Assembly: GCA_964588335.1 (NCBI GenBank)
Contig: CAZPOV010000017.1
Span: forward strand, 1-64,000
Length of the DNA stretch: 64,000 bases
Source of the DNA: JAGQZY01 sp964588335
GTDB lineage: Bacteria > Bdellovibrionota > Bdellovibrionia > Bdellovibrionales > JAGQZY01
Reading direction: 5' to 3'
In this document: positions 42,369-51,410 of the stretch, piece by piece
Layout: each line of letters begins with the position of its first letter
Position numbering within the stretch: the first letter of the stretch is position 1
Notes under the pieces: generated by a model
Database searches by the model: none
What the model was told of the DNA's origin: nothing
What the model saw: the letters and a program-made list of their open reading frames with translations, nothing else
Program-made: the position numbers and the translations under genes

Positions 42369-44249
42369 TTAGTTCGGTGCCATAATATAGTCGTAGGCTG
42401 TTTTAAACGCGGTTTGAAAACCTTTTTCACGGTCGGCAACCATATCGACCAAGGCATCAGGCGTCACACCGGCATCCTCAATATACTGTCCGCCGCTGGT
42501 GATCATCAAGGATTCGGTTAACGCCATTCCTATTTTACTGACTGGAGACAATCCATGTTGAGCCACGTTTCCGCCGCCGCCCATTGTTCTCTGGCCAACC
42601 ACAAGGCCCATTTCATTTTCCTGAAAAACACTGGCAAAGATATCGCACATGGAGACACACATCTCATTGACCATGACCGCGATTTTTACATCGTCACTCA
42701 AACCAATTGTTGGGTTCTGTAAGAAAAAGGGATCAAGAACTTTCACTGAAAAAGGACGCGACAGTTTTTTACCGTTGTCTCTATCTTCTTCCAGTTGTTT
42801 TACAATACGACCGGCGATGGCTTTCTGGTAGTCACTTTCTGCAAACGCGGCCTGGGTTTTAAACGAGTTCATCCAATTGTTGTTCAAGCGCACTTGCATG
42901 GATGGGAAATCGATTGGTTTTTTGCGAAGCATGTTGAGCATGCGCATCCCGTGAACCAAAGATCCTCCTCCATTATCGACAAGGTCAATGATAAGAGCTT
43001 TGATGCCTTTGTCTTCCATGGCGGTGATCATACGAAACCACTCGGTTAATATTTTATCTTCGGCTGGAAAATTCTTCAGTTGAACATAGGCATAAGTTTC
43101 ACCCGAATCAGTGGTCACGGCTTTGGCAGTAAACAGAGGCTCTGCCATCAAGTCTGCCACTGTGTTCGACATCGGAAGTTGCCGAGAACGTAAAGCCATA
43201 TCTAACTGTTGATCCTTATCCAAATCACCATCGAACAAAGACTTCATAACGGGGTTGAATTTCACCCACTGGTAACCGGTCAAGCCAATCAGTTTCAAAC
43301 GGTTGGTTGCAAACTCTAAAGGCGTCTCAAAATAATTGAGAATCTCCTTGAGTTCAGAATAGCCCAAAAACGTGTGGGCCAATGGATTTTTATCCAGTAC
43401 CGAGACCTTACTTGGCTGTAAGCCGGATTCAAAATCGTTAACCACATCCTCGATACTTTCAATAGAGGGTGTCGCCACAAGTTGCGCCGACGGTGGGGCA
43501 TCGACAGGGGCCGGCACCGCTTCCTCCGGAGGATTTTGTTTCAACTGAAAAGCCAACATATCCTCTTTGATCCAAGGAAGCACAATAGTGAAAACCATGG
43601 GCCCACGAGCCACCACCAATTCAATTTCATCTTGCTCAGGCAAAGCCATATCAATGGAGGTTCTTAGACCAAAACGAAAGGAGGCTACGGTGAGACTGGT
43701 TTCATCTTGACCGACATCAATAAAGGGAACCACTTCTTCCCTTAGATAACTGGCGACCCGTTTGCCATCGGCCTGAATAATGAGGTCTCCGGGCACCAAC
43801 GGGGCTCCCGCCCCCTCACTACCTTTCAGCGGAGAGACGATTCGAAGGGCATCCATCTTTTGACCATCAACCATGGTTTTTGTCCGCATGGTCACAAACC
43901 CCAAATGAGCCACTTGCGCGTACTCTGGAAGCACGCCATTGTTCATCTGCTGGGCTCCCACGTGAGCATCTTTAAAAGTGTGGATACATTTTTGAAAAAG
44001 ATTAAGAAAGGCCTGGTTGTCCATTTCTTCTTGAGCCATGGTCACACAGTCGGCTTCAACCTGGCTGATTTCGACTCCAAAATTGCTTTTTTTCAATTCG
44101 GCCGGCGCGTAATTGTGGTTGAAAATTGTAAAGGCCCACTCCATGTCAGCTTTACGCTCTTTCGCTGTCAGTTGATTTGTTGGCAATCCACAAGCCGTAA
44201 AAACTAATAGACACGCAGCCATTGCCACTTTTGCAAGTTTGTTCATCAT
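42369..44249 (-). CDS. S41-family (C-terminal-processing type) peptidase, lipoprotein
   Basis: A 626-residue protein with signal peptide and lipobox VFTAC (Cys19). A PDZ-like region (about 135-200, with PGDLIIQADGKRV) precedes the S41 protease domain (about 370-610). Visible blocks are KALIIDLVDNGGGSL and VNEMCVSMCDIFASV. The usual SASASE context of the catalytic serine appears as CVSMCD, so Ser533 would be the nucleophile, flanked by two cysteines. A Pro-rich linker sits near 245-270. The gene may begin at the second ATG (44246). It is isolated between two other peptidase genes. Confidence 0.88.
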   Translation of the reverse strand: MMNKLAKVAMAACLLVFTACGLPTNQLTAKERKADMEWAFTIFNHNYAPAELKKSNFGVEISQVEADCVTMAQEEMDNQAFLNLFQKCIHTFKDAHVGAQQMNNGVLPEYAQVAHLGFVTMRTKTMVDGQKMDALRIVSPLKGSEGAGAPLVPGDLIIQADGKRVASYLREEVVPFIDVGQDETSLTVASFRFGLRTSIDMALPEQDEIELVVARGPMVFTIVLPWIKEDMLAFQLKQNPPEEAVPAPVDAPPSAQLVATPSIESIEDVVNDFESGLQPSKVSVLDKNPLAHTFLGYSELKEILNYFETPLEFATNRLKLIGLTGYQWVKFNPVMKSLFDGDLDKDQQLDMALRSRQLPMSNTVADLMAEPLFTAKAVTTDSGETYAYVQLKNFPAEDKILTEWFRMITAMEDKGIKALIIDLVDNGGGSLVHGMRMLNMLRKKPIDFPSMQVRLNNNWMNSFKTQAAFAESDYQKAIAGRIVKQLEEDRDNGKKLSRPFSVKVLDPFFLQNPTIGLSDDVKIAVMVNEMCVSMCDIFASVFQENEMGLVVGQRTMGGGGNVAQHGLSPVSKIGMALTESLMITSGGQYIEDAGVTPDALVDMVADREKGFQTAFKTAYDYIMAPN

Positions 44250-44417
44250 CCCCCCTCAATTGAAAGACTTTCCAGTTCCCCACGGAAAGTCTGTCAAAAC
44301 TTACAGAACAATGAAAAAATAACAAGTCTTTTTTATTCAAGGGTTTATAAGATTTTCTAAGAGGCCTCACCGGTTTGGGTGACAGCCTTGTAAGATTTTT
44401 TTGGGGTGGCTAAACAC

Positions 44418-45908
44418 TCATGATGGCTGTTGAATTTCTTGCTCAAGAAAACCAACCATCAGTTGCACTATTTGTCCGGAACCGCCAGGTGACGCAAAGG
44501 GTCCTTTGGGACTCTCGTTCCAGGCATAAATATCAAAGTGGGCCCATGGAACCTGATCGGTGAACATCTCCAGGAAAAGAGCGGCGGTGATAGCGCCCCC
44601 ATAGCCGTTGGTGCAATTGACGATATCGGCAACATCAGAACGGAGACGCGACCGCTCTTCCGGCACCAAAGGCATTCGCCAACAGACATCGCCGCGGCGC
44701 TGGCCGGAACGCAACAGGCATTCCGCTAAGTTGTCGCGATTGGAAAACAGTCCGGGCGTGTCGGACCCCAAACCGTATTTAATAGCTCCAGTCAAAGTCG
44801 CAATATCTATCAAATATTTGGGTTTCTGCTCGCTGGCCACGGTTAAAGAGTCGGCCATAACCAAACGCCCCTCGGCATCCGTGTTATGAATCTCCACGGT
44901 TTTACCATTGCGAGCGGTTAGAACATCGCCGGGTCGAAACGACTCTTTTGACACCGAATTTTCGGCAATTGAAAAATAAAAATCGCAGTTGATCTTGGCT
45001 CCTGAGTGGACAACCCAATAGGCAATACCAGCCACCGAGGCCGAACCACCCATATCTTTTTTCATTAAACGCATTCCGGCCGCCGGTTTAATATCGACAC
45101 CGCCAGTATCAAAAGTAATACCTTTACCGACAAAGGCGACAGGCTTGTCTTTGCCAGCACCCCGATACCGAATATGAACCATGTGCGGCTCTTGCACTGA
45201 GCCCTGGCCAACCGCAATGTGAAGACCCATTCCCTCTTTTTCCAAACGGGCCTTATTCCAAATATCCACCTTCACACCTTTGCGTCCAGTGAATAATCCC
45301 TTAAGTGCCATCGCATAATCTTTGGGCTGCAAAAGGTTGGGCGGAAGGTCGACCAAGAAACGCGCCAAGTTGGTGGCTTCACCTAAAGTCGCAGCCGACT
45401 GCATCCACTGTTTTTGATTTTTTAGTTTTGATTTTAAACTGACTTTTATTTGTGGTGCTTTTTTCTTTGGCCACACATCTTTGAAGCGATACTGTGCCAA
45501 TTCCAGCCCAACACAGCCGCCTTGAAACTCCTCTTCACTTTCTCCTATATACTCCAAGGAGAAGTTCTTTGGTTTGTCTTTTAAAATTTGTCGAAAGCAA
45601 GTGCCGACCAAGTCACGAGCCATGGCATAGGGCGAAGGAACAAACAGACCGTAATGATCATGAGGATCCACCGTTTTACACTGCACCAGCCAAAGCGTGG
45701 CATTGGAAGTCTTCCAAGACACCACCGAATTTTTACTACGAATCTCTTGCTTTACAGAGCTTGGCGCCGATTTAATAAAAGCCGCAGGCACTTTTTGATC
45801 TCGCCCCACCAGCATCATCCGATGGGTGGCCCCTTTACCTGGACTGCCACTTTTTTGAGCGTTAACTAACCACGGTAAACTTTTAAAAAATTTTGCTATA
45901 TCGTTCAT
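44418..45908 (-). CDS. pepA: Leucyl aminopeptidase, M17 family
   Basis: A 496-residue dinuclear-metal aminopeptidase that removes N-terminal residues from peptides in the cytoplasm. The metal-binding and catalytic blocks are GKGITFDTGGVDIKPA, LMKKDMGGSASV and the family signature NTDAEGRLVMADSL. The N-terminal domain is divergent, as usual. The start is set at ATG 45908; three codons upstream a TTG would extend the frame. No clear ribosome binding site is visible. Together with the neighbouring S9 and S41 genes it gives a local cluster of peptidases, though they are not one operon. Confidence 0.95.
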   Translation of the reverse strand: MNDIAKFFKSLPWLVNAQKSGSPGKGATHRMMLVGRDQKVPAAFIKSAPSSVKQEIRSKNSVVSWKTSNATLWLVQCKTVDPHDHYGLFVPSPYAMARDLVGTCFRQILKDKPKNFSLEYIGESEEEFQGGCVGLELAQYRFKDVWPKKKAPQIKVSLKSKLKNQKQWMQSAATLGEATNLARFLVDLPPNLLQPKDYAMALKGLFTGRKGVKVDIWNKARLEKEGMGLHIAVGQGSVQEPHMVHIRYRGAGKDKPVAFVGKGITFDTGGVDIKPAAGMRLMKKDMGGSASVAGIAYWVVHSGAKINCDFYFSIAENSVSKESFRPGDVLTARNGKTVEIHNTDAEGRLVMADSLTVASEQKPKYLIDIATLTGAIKYGLGSDTPGLFSNRDNLAECLLRSGQRRGDVCWRMPLVPEERSRLRSDVADIVNCTNGYGGAITAALFLEMFTDQVPWAHFDIYAWNESPKGPFASPGGSGQIVQLMVGFLEQEIQQPS

Positions 45909-45961
45909 AGGGGCCAAGTCTACACAAGCCCCCTGGAACCGACAAGATCTCTTCGTTTTTT

Positions 45962-46282
45962 TTAGGGCAGCACTCTTTTAATATGGGCTCTCTTGTCCTG
46001 CGGCAAAAAGATCATTAAAAAGTCTTCATTTAATTTATACTCTTGCTGAAAAACCAAAATGCCGTGATTGATGACTTCAACTAAAATCGAACGGCTGTTA
46101 CTGGGAAAGTTTAAAAACCCCGAACCGGTTATTCCGGTGGCAAAACCATTCACTAATATTTGTCCATCAAGCCATGGATTGTAAAAAAACACTGTCTTTT
46201 GCCCGGACTCATCAAAATGGGAAAAACCGGCTTTGTGTTGTTTTTTAGCAAACAAAATTAAAATTACAAAAAAAAGTTCCAT
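45962..46282 (-). CDS. Small hypothetical protein with N-terminal membrane segment
   Basis: A 106-residue protein with a short hydrophobic N terminus (about 2-12) and a beta-rich domain (GQKTVFFYNPWLDGQILVNG in part) containing many Phe and Gly residues. It resembles small PilZ-like or beta-sandwich proteins only vaguely. The ribosome site is weak (CCAGG). It lies 53 bases upstream of pepA on the same strand. Confidence 0.6.
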   Translation of the reverse strand: MELFFVILILFAKKQHKAGFSHFDESGQKTVFFYNPWLDGQILVNGFATGITGSGFLNFPSNSRSILVEVINHGILVFQQEYKLNEDFLMIFLPQDKRAHIKRVLP

Positions 46283-46452
46283 ACCTGGCTTGCGTCCTTT
46301 ACGGTTGGTTGAAAAGCTTCCGGCAACCTACCAATTTTTGCGCGAAACTCCAGAACTTCCGGATAGAACTAGACCTTTAGCTGGATGACGTAAAATGCCC
46401 ACCCAAAAGGCATTTGCTGGCACCAATGGCCCATAATGACTTCTCAACGATC

Positions 46453-46481
46453 GTGACAGAGGCGGCAACCGGGTCTATTAT
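46453..46481 (+). promoter_or_regulatory. Sigma70-like promoter of the beta-barrel gene at 46505
   Basis: GTGACA (46453-46458) and TATTAT (46476-46481) are 17 bases apart. The predicted start near 46488 leaves 17 bases including AAGAGGT, the ribosome binding site. Confidence 0.5.
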
Positions 46482-46504
46482 GGTCGCCTACAAAGAGGTG
46501 TCTT

Positions 46505-47410
46505 ATGTTGAAAATACTCAGCGCATTGCTTGTTTTGGTCGGCTCTCAGGCCGCCTTGGGTGCGAATATTTACGTGGCCCCAGTGCAGGGAACCAATATC
46601 TCACAAGGTGAAACAAAAACTCTCCGCGAACTGATCAAGGCGGAAGTTCAAAGCCAATCGAATTTTCAGCTGGTGGATGTGTTAGACCAAGCCGATTTCT
46701 ACATTCAAACCAAAGTCATCAAATTCGATAGTTACAATATTTCTATGGTGCGCTGGCAAGGCAATAAAAAAGTCAGCACCGGACAATGGCGAGCCACCGA
46801 TTCCGCCGATTTAGAAAAACAGCTGGCCACTGCGGTCGGCGAAATCTTGAACTCCGAAACCAGCTCGGGAACCGCCGTTTTGTTTGAAGACAAAAAGTCT
46901 TTAGGAGAACAAGCAGCAGAAAAGAAAAGCAAACAAAACAACGAAAGAGTGCCCGCCCGCCGCCAAGTCTTGGTGGGTTTCGGACCGGCATACTTCAACA
47001 ACATGAACACGTCACAAGCCGGGATTGGTTTTCAAGCCGGTTATTTATGGAGTATCGATGATCATTTTGATTTAGGTTTGCAGTCCGACTTTGCGATTTC
47101 CACAGAACACACCGATGCCTACATGCTGAGTGGGCGCATTCTGACCAATTATTATTTTTCATCGAATGATATCAGTCCTTACATCGGTGCGGGATTCGGC
47201 TACGGCTGGGCCAGTGTGCATGACTCCGATACCACTTTAATCAGTGACGACGCCGCCGGAGGCTTTGCTCTGAGTTTACAAGGGGGCATCAAGTTCTTTC
47301 GAACATCGACAGTGAATTTTGCCGTCGGTGGTGAGTACACTCATATTTTTGACAAAAGCTCATTGGGCGCGCCCGGAGTGTTTTTAGTTAAAGTGGCGCT
47401 GCTCTACTAA
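46505..47410 (+). CDS. Outer-membrane protein: N-terminal alpha/beta domain plus C-terminal beta-barrel
   Basis: A 301-residue protein with a signal peptide (ending ALG). Residues 20-120 look like an alpha/beta domain of the kind that binds in the periplasm (YVAPVQGTNISQGETKTLRE), loosely like LpoB/CsgG N-domains. A charged linker (about 125-150) follows, and then an eight-strand barrel (155-301) with GAGFGYGWASV and GVFLVKVALLY, ending in tyrosine. The order, soluble domain first and barrel second, is the reverse of OmpA. It is convergent with the glycosyltransferase gene, with a four-base overlap. Confidence 0.82.
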   Translation: MLKILSALLVLVGSQAALGANIYVAPVQGTNISQGETKTLRELIKAEVQSQSNFQLVDVLDQADFYIQTKVIKFDSYNISMVRWQGNKKVSTGQWRATDSADLEKQLATAVGEILNSETSSGTAVLFEDKKSLGEQAAEKKSKQNNERVPARRQVLVGFGPAYFNNMNTSQAGIGFQAGYLWSIDDHFDLGLQSDFAISTEHTDAYMLSGRILTNYYFSSNDISPYIGAGFGYGWASVHDSDTTLISDDAAGGFALSLQGGIKFFRTSTVNFAVGGEYTHIFDKSSLGAPGVFLVKVALLY

Positions 47411-48204
47411 GATTTATGGTTGTCGCTCATGTCGAAGGTTTGGGTGGTTCCTTTGGTCATTTCCCAAAGCTTAAAATAGCGCAGCATCCAGCCAATACCG
47501 TCAAAGACAGCAGCGAACAATCCAGGAATGCCGTCGCGAAAACCACCCTTTAAAACGTAGCGACGAAAAATTCGGCTTTTTGGTTTAAACCAAAGAAACT
47601 TGAATGAATTTGCCAATGAGGGCCGCACACCTTTTTCATAAAGGTGCTGCGCCTCGAAAGTTGAATAAAAATCCATCTTTTTTAGAAATTGCGAGATTGT
47701 CAGATAAGGATAATGCAACATTGGATTTTGTAGCATCTCGATGGGACCATCGATTTTTAAGGACTCATGGACATGCTCGTTGGGAAAGTGACCTTTGCCT
47801 CGACGAAACAAGCGCAGTTGAGTGTCTGGATACTGGCCGCCGTGCTGCAGCCATTGACCAAAAAAGTGATTGCGACGGGGCAACTTAAAGGCGGCGGCTG
47901 TTGACACAGCAATTCGGTCATTGACCTCAGTCATCAAAGATTTTCCAAAACGCTCGTCGGGATCGACATAGAAAATCCAATCTCCGGTCGCCTGTTCCAT
48001 GGCAAACGATTTATTAACATTAAGATTCATAGTGTTAGGACGCTGAAAAGCCCGACAACCAAGGGATTTGGCCAATTCAAAGGACCCATCCTTACTTTCA
48101 CAGTCGACGTAAATCACTTCATCACCCCATTTTAACAATTCGGGGAGCAGCTCTTTCAAATGGTAGGCTTCATTATGGCCGATGCAAGTGATGGAAAGTT
48201 TCAT
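47407..48204 (-). CDS. Family 2 glycosyltransferase, WaaE/KdtX-like
   Basis: A 265-residue GT-A-fold enzyme. The N terminus, LSITCIGHNEAYHL, is the nucleotide-sugar-binding start of GT2 proteins. A DCESKDGS motif and the metal-binding FYVDPDERF follow. The later part with the basic stretch FKFLWFKPKSRIFRRYVLKGG matches the WaaE/KdtX-like group that adds glucose or similar sugars to the LPS core. It has no membrane helices and lies nine bases after tyrS on the same strand. The acceptor is unknown. Confidence 0.9.
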   Translation of the reverse strand: MKLSITCIGHNEAYHLKELLPELLKWGDEVIYVDCESKDGSFELAKSLGCRAFQRPNTMNLNVNKSFAMEQATGDWIFYVDPDERFGKSLMTEVNDRIAVSTAAAFKLPRRNHFFGQWLQHGGQYPDTQLRLFRRGKGHFPNEHVHESLKIDGPIEMLQNPMLHYPYLTISQFLKKMDFYSTFEAQHLYEKGVRPSLANSFKFLWFKPKSRIFRRYVLKGGFRDGIPGLFAAVFDGIGWMLRYFKLWEMTKGTTQTFDMSDNHKS

Positions 48205-48213
48205 CTGTATATC

Positions 48214-49491
48214 CTATTGGAAGCGAACCAGGCAGTAACTTTTCTTTCCTCGGCGTAGAATCAAAACTGATTCATGCAACAAAGGCAGCTCGTTGCCGGC
48301 AAGGTTTTCGCCCTGGAATTTTTCGTTATTCAAATAAATAGCACCGGCTTTAATATCCTTGCGGGCCGCACCTTTCGAAGAGCAAAGTTTTGATTCCACT
48401 AATACTTCAACCAAGTCTATATCACGGCGTCGGCTGGCGGCGATCTCGACTGACGGTGCATCACTAAAAATATCTTTGATAGTGGCAAGATCCAGGGAAC
48501 TGAATTCACCGGAGAACAAAGCCTCGGTGGCTTTTTTTGCTTTGCTCAACTCAGAAGCCCCATGCACAATTTCCGTTAATTCAGAGGCCAACGCCAATTG
48601 CGCCTCACGTTTATGGGGCTCAGCTTGAAAACGTTTCTCCAGCTCTAAAATTTCTTGCATCGGTTTTAAACTGAAAAGACGCATCAGCTTGATCACTTCA
48701 TCATCAGGCAAGCGCACGAAAAATTGATAAAACTGATAGGGACTGGTGCGCTCGGGGTCGAGCCAAAGGTTACCTTGTTCGGTTTTACCGAATTTGGAGC
48801 CGTCGGGACGAGTCACTAAGGGAAAAGTCATACCAAAAACAGTGTCTTTTTCCTGGCTATCACCTTGCATACGCCGAATAAGGTCGACACCGGCCGTGAT
48901 GTTGCCCCATTGGTCAGAGCCGCCGATTTGCAGTTGGCAGCTCATCTCTTTGTTGAGGTGATAAAAATCATAAGATTGTAAAAGCATGTAGGAGAATTCG
49001 GTGTAGGAAATGCCCTGGTCACGATTTTCGATACGACTTTTGACTGAGTCTTTCGCTAACATGGCGTTGACCGAAAAGTGCTTGCCCACATCACGGAGGA
49101 AATTGATGTAGCTAAAAGTTCCCATCCAATCCAGATTGTTGACCATAACAGCGGCGCTGGGACCATCGAATCGAAGGATTTTCTTGGCATCTGAATAAAT
49201 ACCCTCGGCATTGTTTTGAATGGCCTCAGCAGTTAACAGTTTTCGCTCACTGCTCTTGCCACTGGGATCTCCGATCATTCCGGTGGCGCCTCCAAGGAGG
49301 AGGATCGGCTTGTGGCCGCGATCCTGAAGGCGGCGCATGGTCATCAATGGCAACAGGGAACCAACGTGTAAACAATCGGCCGTCGGATCAATACCACAAT
49401 AGAATGTCGTTGGTTTTTCAAGGACTTGCGCCAACTCGTCGGAAGTTTGCTGGTAGATCAAACCTCGCTCTTTCAGCTCGTTGTAGAGCAT
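48214..49491 (-). CDS. tyrS: Tyrosyl-tRNA synthetase
   Basis: A 425-residue class I synthetase that attaches tyrosine to tRNA-Tyr. The HIGH motif is present as HVGS (residues 42-45) and the KMSKS motif as KFGKT. Tyrosine-binding blocks are YCGIDPTADCLH and GGSDQWGNI. The C-terminal S4 RNA-binding domain (about 355-425) ends with the usual RRGKKSYCLVRF. The length is that of the bacterial TyrRS-1 type. A GGAGG site precedes the ATG. It is divergent from infA, with overlapping promoters. Confidence 0.98.
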   Translation of the reverse strand: MLYNELKERGLIYQQTSDELAQVLEKPTTFYCGIDPTADCLHVGSLLPLMTMRRLQDRGHKPILLLGGATGMIGDPSGKSSERKLLTAEAIQNNAEGIYSDAKKILRFDGPSAAVMVNNLDWMGTFSYINFLRDVGKHFSVNAMLAKDSVKSRIENRDQGISYTEFSYMLLQSYDFYHLNKEMSCQLQIGGSDQWGNITAGVDLIRRMQGDSQEKDTVFGMTFPLVTRPDGSKFGKTEQGNLWLDPERTSPYQFYQFFVRLPDDEVIKLMRLFSLKPMQEILELEKRFQAEPHKREAQLALASELTEIVHGASELSKAKKATEALFSGEFSSLDLATIKDIFSDAPSVEIAASRRRDIDLVEVLVESKLCSSKGAARKDIKAGAIYLNNEKFQGENLAGNELPLLHESVLILRRGKKSYCLVRFQ

Positions 49492-49517
49492 AAAATGCCT
49501 CCATTTTGATCCTTCAA

Positions 49518-49546
49518 ACTTTAACCTTAGCTATTGATTTTTACAA
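49518..49546 (-). promoter_or_regulatory. Sigma70-like promoter of tyrS
   Basis: On the minus strand, TTGTAA (49546-49541) and TAAAGT (49523-49518) are 17 bases apart. The predicted leader is about 20 bases. It overlaps the -35 of the infA promoter. Confidence 0.5.
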
Positions 49547-49561
49547 GAAATTCAGTAATAT
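49534..49561 (+). promoter_or_regulatory. Sigma70-like promoter of infA
   Basis: TTGATT (49534-49539) and TAATAT (49556-49561) are 16 bases apart. Transcription would start near 49568, 15 bases before the ATG, with AGGGAG as ribosome site. Confidence 0.55.
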
Positions 49562-49582
49562 GGCGTTCAAACAGGGAGAATT

Positions 49583-49804
49583 ATGGCGAAGGACGACCTC
49601 ATACAAGTTGATGGTACAGTGAAAGATGTTACCGGTGGTGGTAACTACAGAATAGAACTCGAAAATGGGGTCGAGATCTCTGCACGCCTTTGCGGTAAAA
49701 TGAAACGTTTTAAAATTCGCGTGATCGTTGGCGACAAGGTCACGGTTGGTCTCTCTCCCTACGATCCCACCCACGGTTTAATCACCTTCCGACACAAAGG
49801 TTAA
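49583..49804 (+). CDS. infA: Translation initiation factor IF-1
   Basis: A 73-residue OB-fold protein that binds the ribosomal A site during initiation. It starts MAKDDLIQVDGTV and contains RIELENGVEISARLCGKMKR and GDKVTVGLSPYD, all hallmark blocks. It differs from E. coli in the CGKMKRFKIRV region (usual text HISGKMRKNYIRI). It is a single gene with its own promoter, outside the S10/spc/alpha operons where infA often lies. Confidence 0.96.
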   Translation: MAKDDLIQVDGTVKDVTGGGNYRIELENGVEISARLCGKMKRFKIRVIVGDKVTVGLSPYDPTHGLITFRHKG

Positions 49805-49814
49805 ACAGCCCACC

Positions 49815-49834
49815 GGCCGAGACGGCCTATTTTT
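49815..49834 (+). terminator. Possible terminator after infA
   Basis: GGCCG (49815-49819) pairs with CGGCC (49823-49827) around three bases, followed by TATTTTT. The stem is short but GC-only, and it starts ten bases after the stop. Confidence 0.5.
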
Positions 49835-49885
49835 CAAACAGTCGACAGTCTTCATTTGTGAAATAAATTCAGCCTTAGGGGTGGA

Positions 49886-49909
49886 AAAGTCACCATCCAG
49901 TGTGACTTT
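49886..49909. repeat. Inverted repeat ahead of the efflux operon
   Basis: AAAGTCAC (49886-49893) and GTGACTTT (49902-49909) are perfect complements around eight bases. It lies about 90 bases before the TolC-family start. It could be an operator of the exporter pair or part of a second infA terminator (TTTGTTTCTT follows). Confidence 0.4.
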
Positions 49910-49997
49910 GTTTCTTATTGGTCAAATCCGGCTAGCCAAAGCTGACAGAGCCCCCAAAATGAAGTAACCAACACAAAGCTATTCTTGGGGGGAAGAG

Positions 49998-51410
49998 TTG
50001 TTAGCCACGTCACCTTTTTTAATTGCATTACTTCTACTGGGGCTCAGTCAACCCACAGCGGCCGCACTCCCCGCCATCAGCTTTAACGCTTTTTTAAAAA
50101 ATTACCTGCAACAAAGTGCCGAAAGCCTTGGAGCCCGTCGACAATTGTCATCGGCTCAACGCTTGAAAGTGGAGCGCCAGGATCAATGGACCTCCCGCCT
50201 TGAGGCGACCGAAAACCTTTCATTCGAAAAACAGAGTTTTGAAAGTGGTGGACGTCCCGACAATTCGAATCGGACCAACAGTTTATCAGGACAATTTATC
50301 CAGAACATGCCGACGGGAACAAAACTGGAAGTCGGCGGGCAAAAATTTATTGAAACTCAAAATCCTCTTTTCAACTCCATCGATCGGCGTTACTCAGCCA
50401 AACTCACTCAAGACCTGATTCGCAATTCCTTCGGTAAAAGCCAAAGAGCTTTGATGAAACAAGGTCAAATGGACTTTAAAGTCGCCGAACTGGAATACCG
50501 ACAATCCATTGTCAACTCTTGCGAAGATGCTTTTTCTCTGTATGCCGACGCTTACATTCAACAGGAGATCGCTGACCTTTTACAAGCCCAGCTAAAAGAC
50601 GCACAAAAAGCCGTGAATGTTTCGCGCAAACTCTTTAAAGATCGGTTGATTAACAAAGTCGATCAATTAACATCAGAAAACGATTTTATCGACACCCGTC
50701 TACAAGTAGAGCAGGCTCAACAAAAGCTTTTGAATACAAAAAGACAAATTCAAGCTTTTATTGAGTCCCAGAACTCCCTGGATTTCATTTTACAAGACCC
50801 ATCGGACTTTCTTCCCGAAAAACCTGAACTGACTTCCTCAACTCTCCCGGAGGAGATCATCGCATTGCGCCTTAAAAGTCAGAACTTTAATGTCGAAAAA
50901 GCGCGCTCAGACCGCTGGACCGAATTGCAGTTTGGGGTCGAAGTCGGAGAAAATTTTGGACGCTTGGCTCTTAATGGACCCCTGGTAAACTATAACGAAC
51001 AGTTCCTAAGAGCCAACCTCACAGTCGGCTTTGATCTTTTGAACAACACCGAGGATGCGCAACTCAAAAACGCAGTCTTTCAAAAAAACAGTCTAGAAAA
51101 GGAAAGACACACCCTCAACAAAACTCAAAAAAACAAAATCGAAAGTTTAATCGCGATGAACACTCTTCTCAGTCAACAGGTCACCAGCAGTGCCAAACAG
51201 GTGCAACTGCTTGAAGAGAAAATGCGGATTGCTTTCAATCAAATGAAAAGAGCCAAGTTGGATTTTCAAAACTATCTTTTGCATCGCAATGCCTACCTCA
51301 ACCAACAACGCACCTTTCTTAATTTGAAAAAAGATCTTTGGCTCAATCGGTTTGCTTTACAGAAAGAATATGCTCATCAATCCCCACAACTTTGTGAGGT
51401 GGCATCATGA
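49998..51410 (+). CDS. TolC-family outer-membrane efflux protein
   Basis: A 470-residue protein with a signal peptide (ending AAALPA) and long heptad-rich helices (for example RLQVEQAQQKLLNTKRQIQ), the pattern of TolC alpha-barrel repeats. It forms the outer-membrane exit duct for an exporter. The start is a TTG at 49998, with a very strong GGGGGGAAGAG site directly before it; no ATG fits. Its end overlaps the start of the RND gene (ATGA), so the two are one operon. Confidence 0.88.
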   Translation: MLATSPFLIALLLLGLSQPTAAALPAISFNAFLKNYLQQSAESLGARRQLSSAQRLKVERQDQWTSRLEATENLSFEKQSFESGGRPDNSNRTNSLSGQFIQNMPTGTKLEVGGQKFIETQNPLFNSIDRRYSAKLTQDLIRNSFGKSQRALMKQGQMDFKVAELEYRQSIVNSCEDAFSLYADAYIQQEIADLLQAQLKDAQKAVNVSRKLFKDRLINKVDQLTSENDFIDTRLQVEQAQQKLLNTKRQIQAFIESQNSLDFILQDPSDFLPEKPELTSSTLPEEIIALRLKSQNFNVEKARSDRWTELQFGVEVGENFGRLALNGPLVNYNEQFLRANLTVGFDLLNNTEDAQLKNAVFQKNSLEKERHTLNKTQKNKIESLIAMNTLLSQQVTSSAKQVQLLEEKMRIAFNQMKRAKLDFQNYLLHRNAYLNQQRTFLNLKKDLWLNRFALQKEYAHQSPQLCEVAS

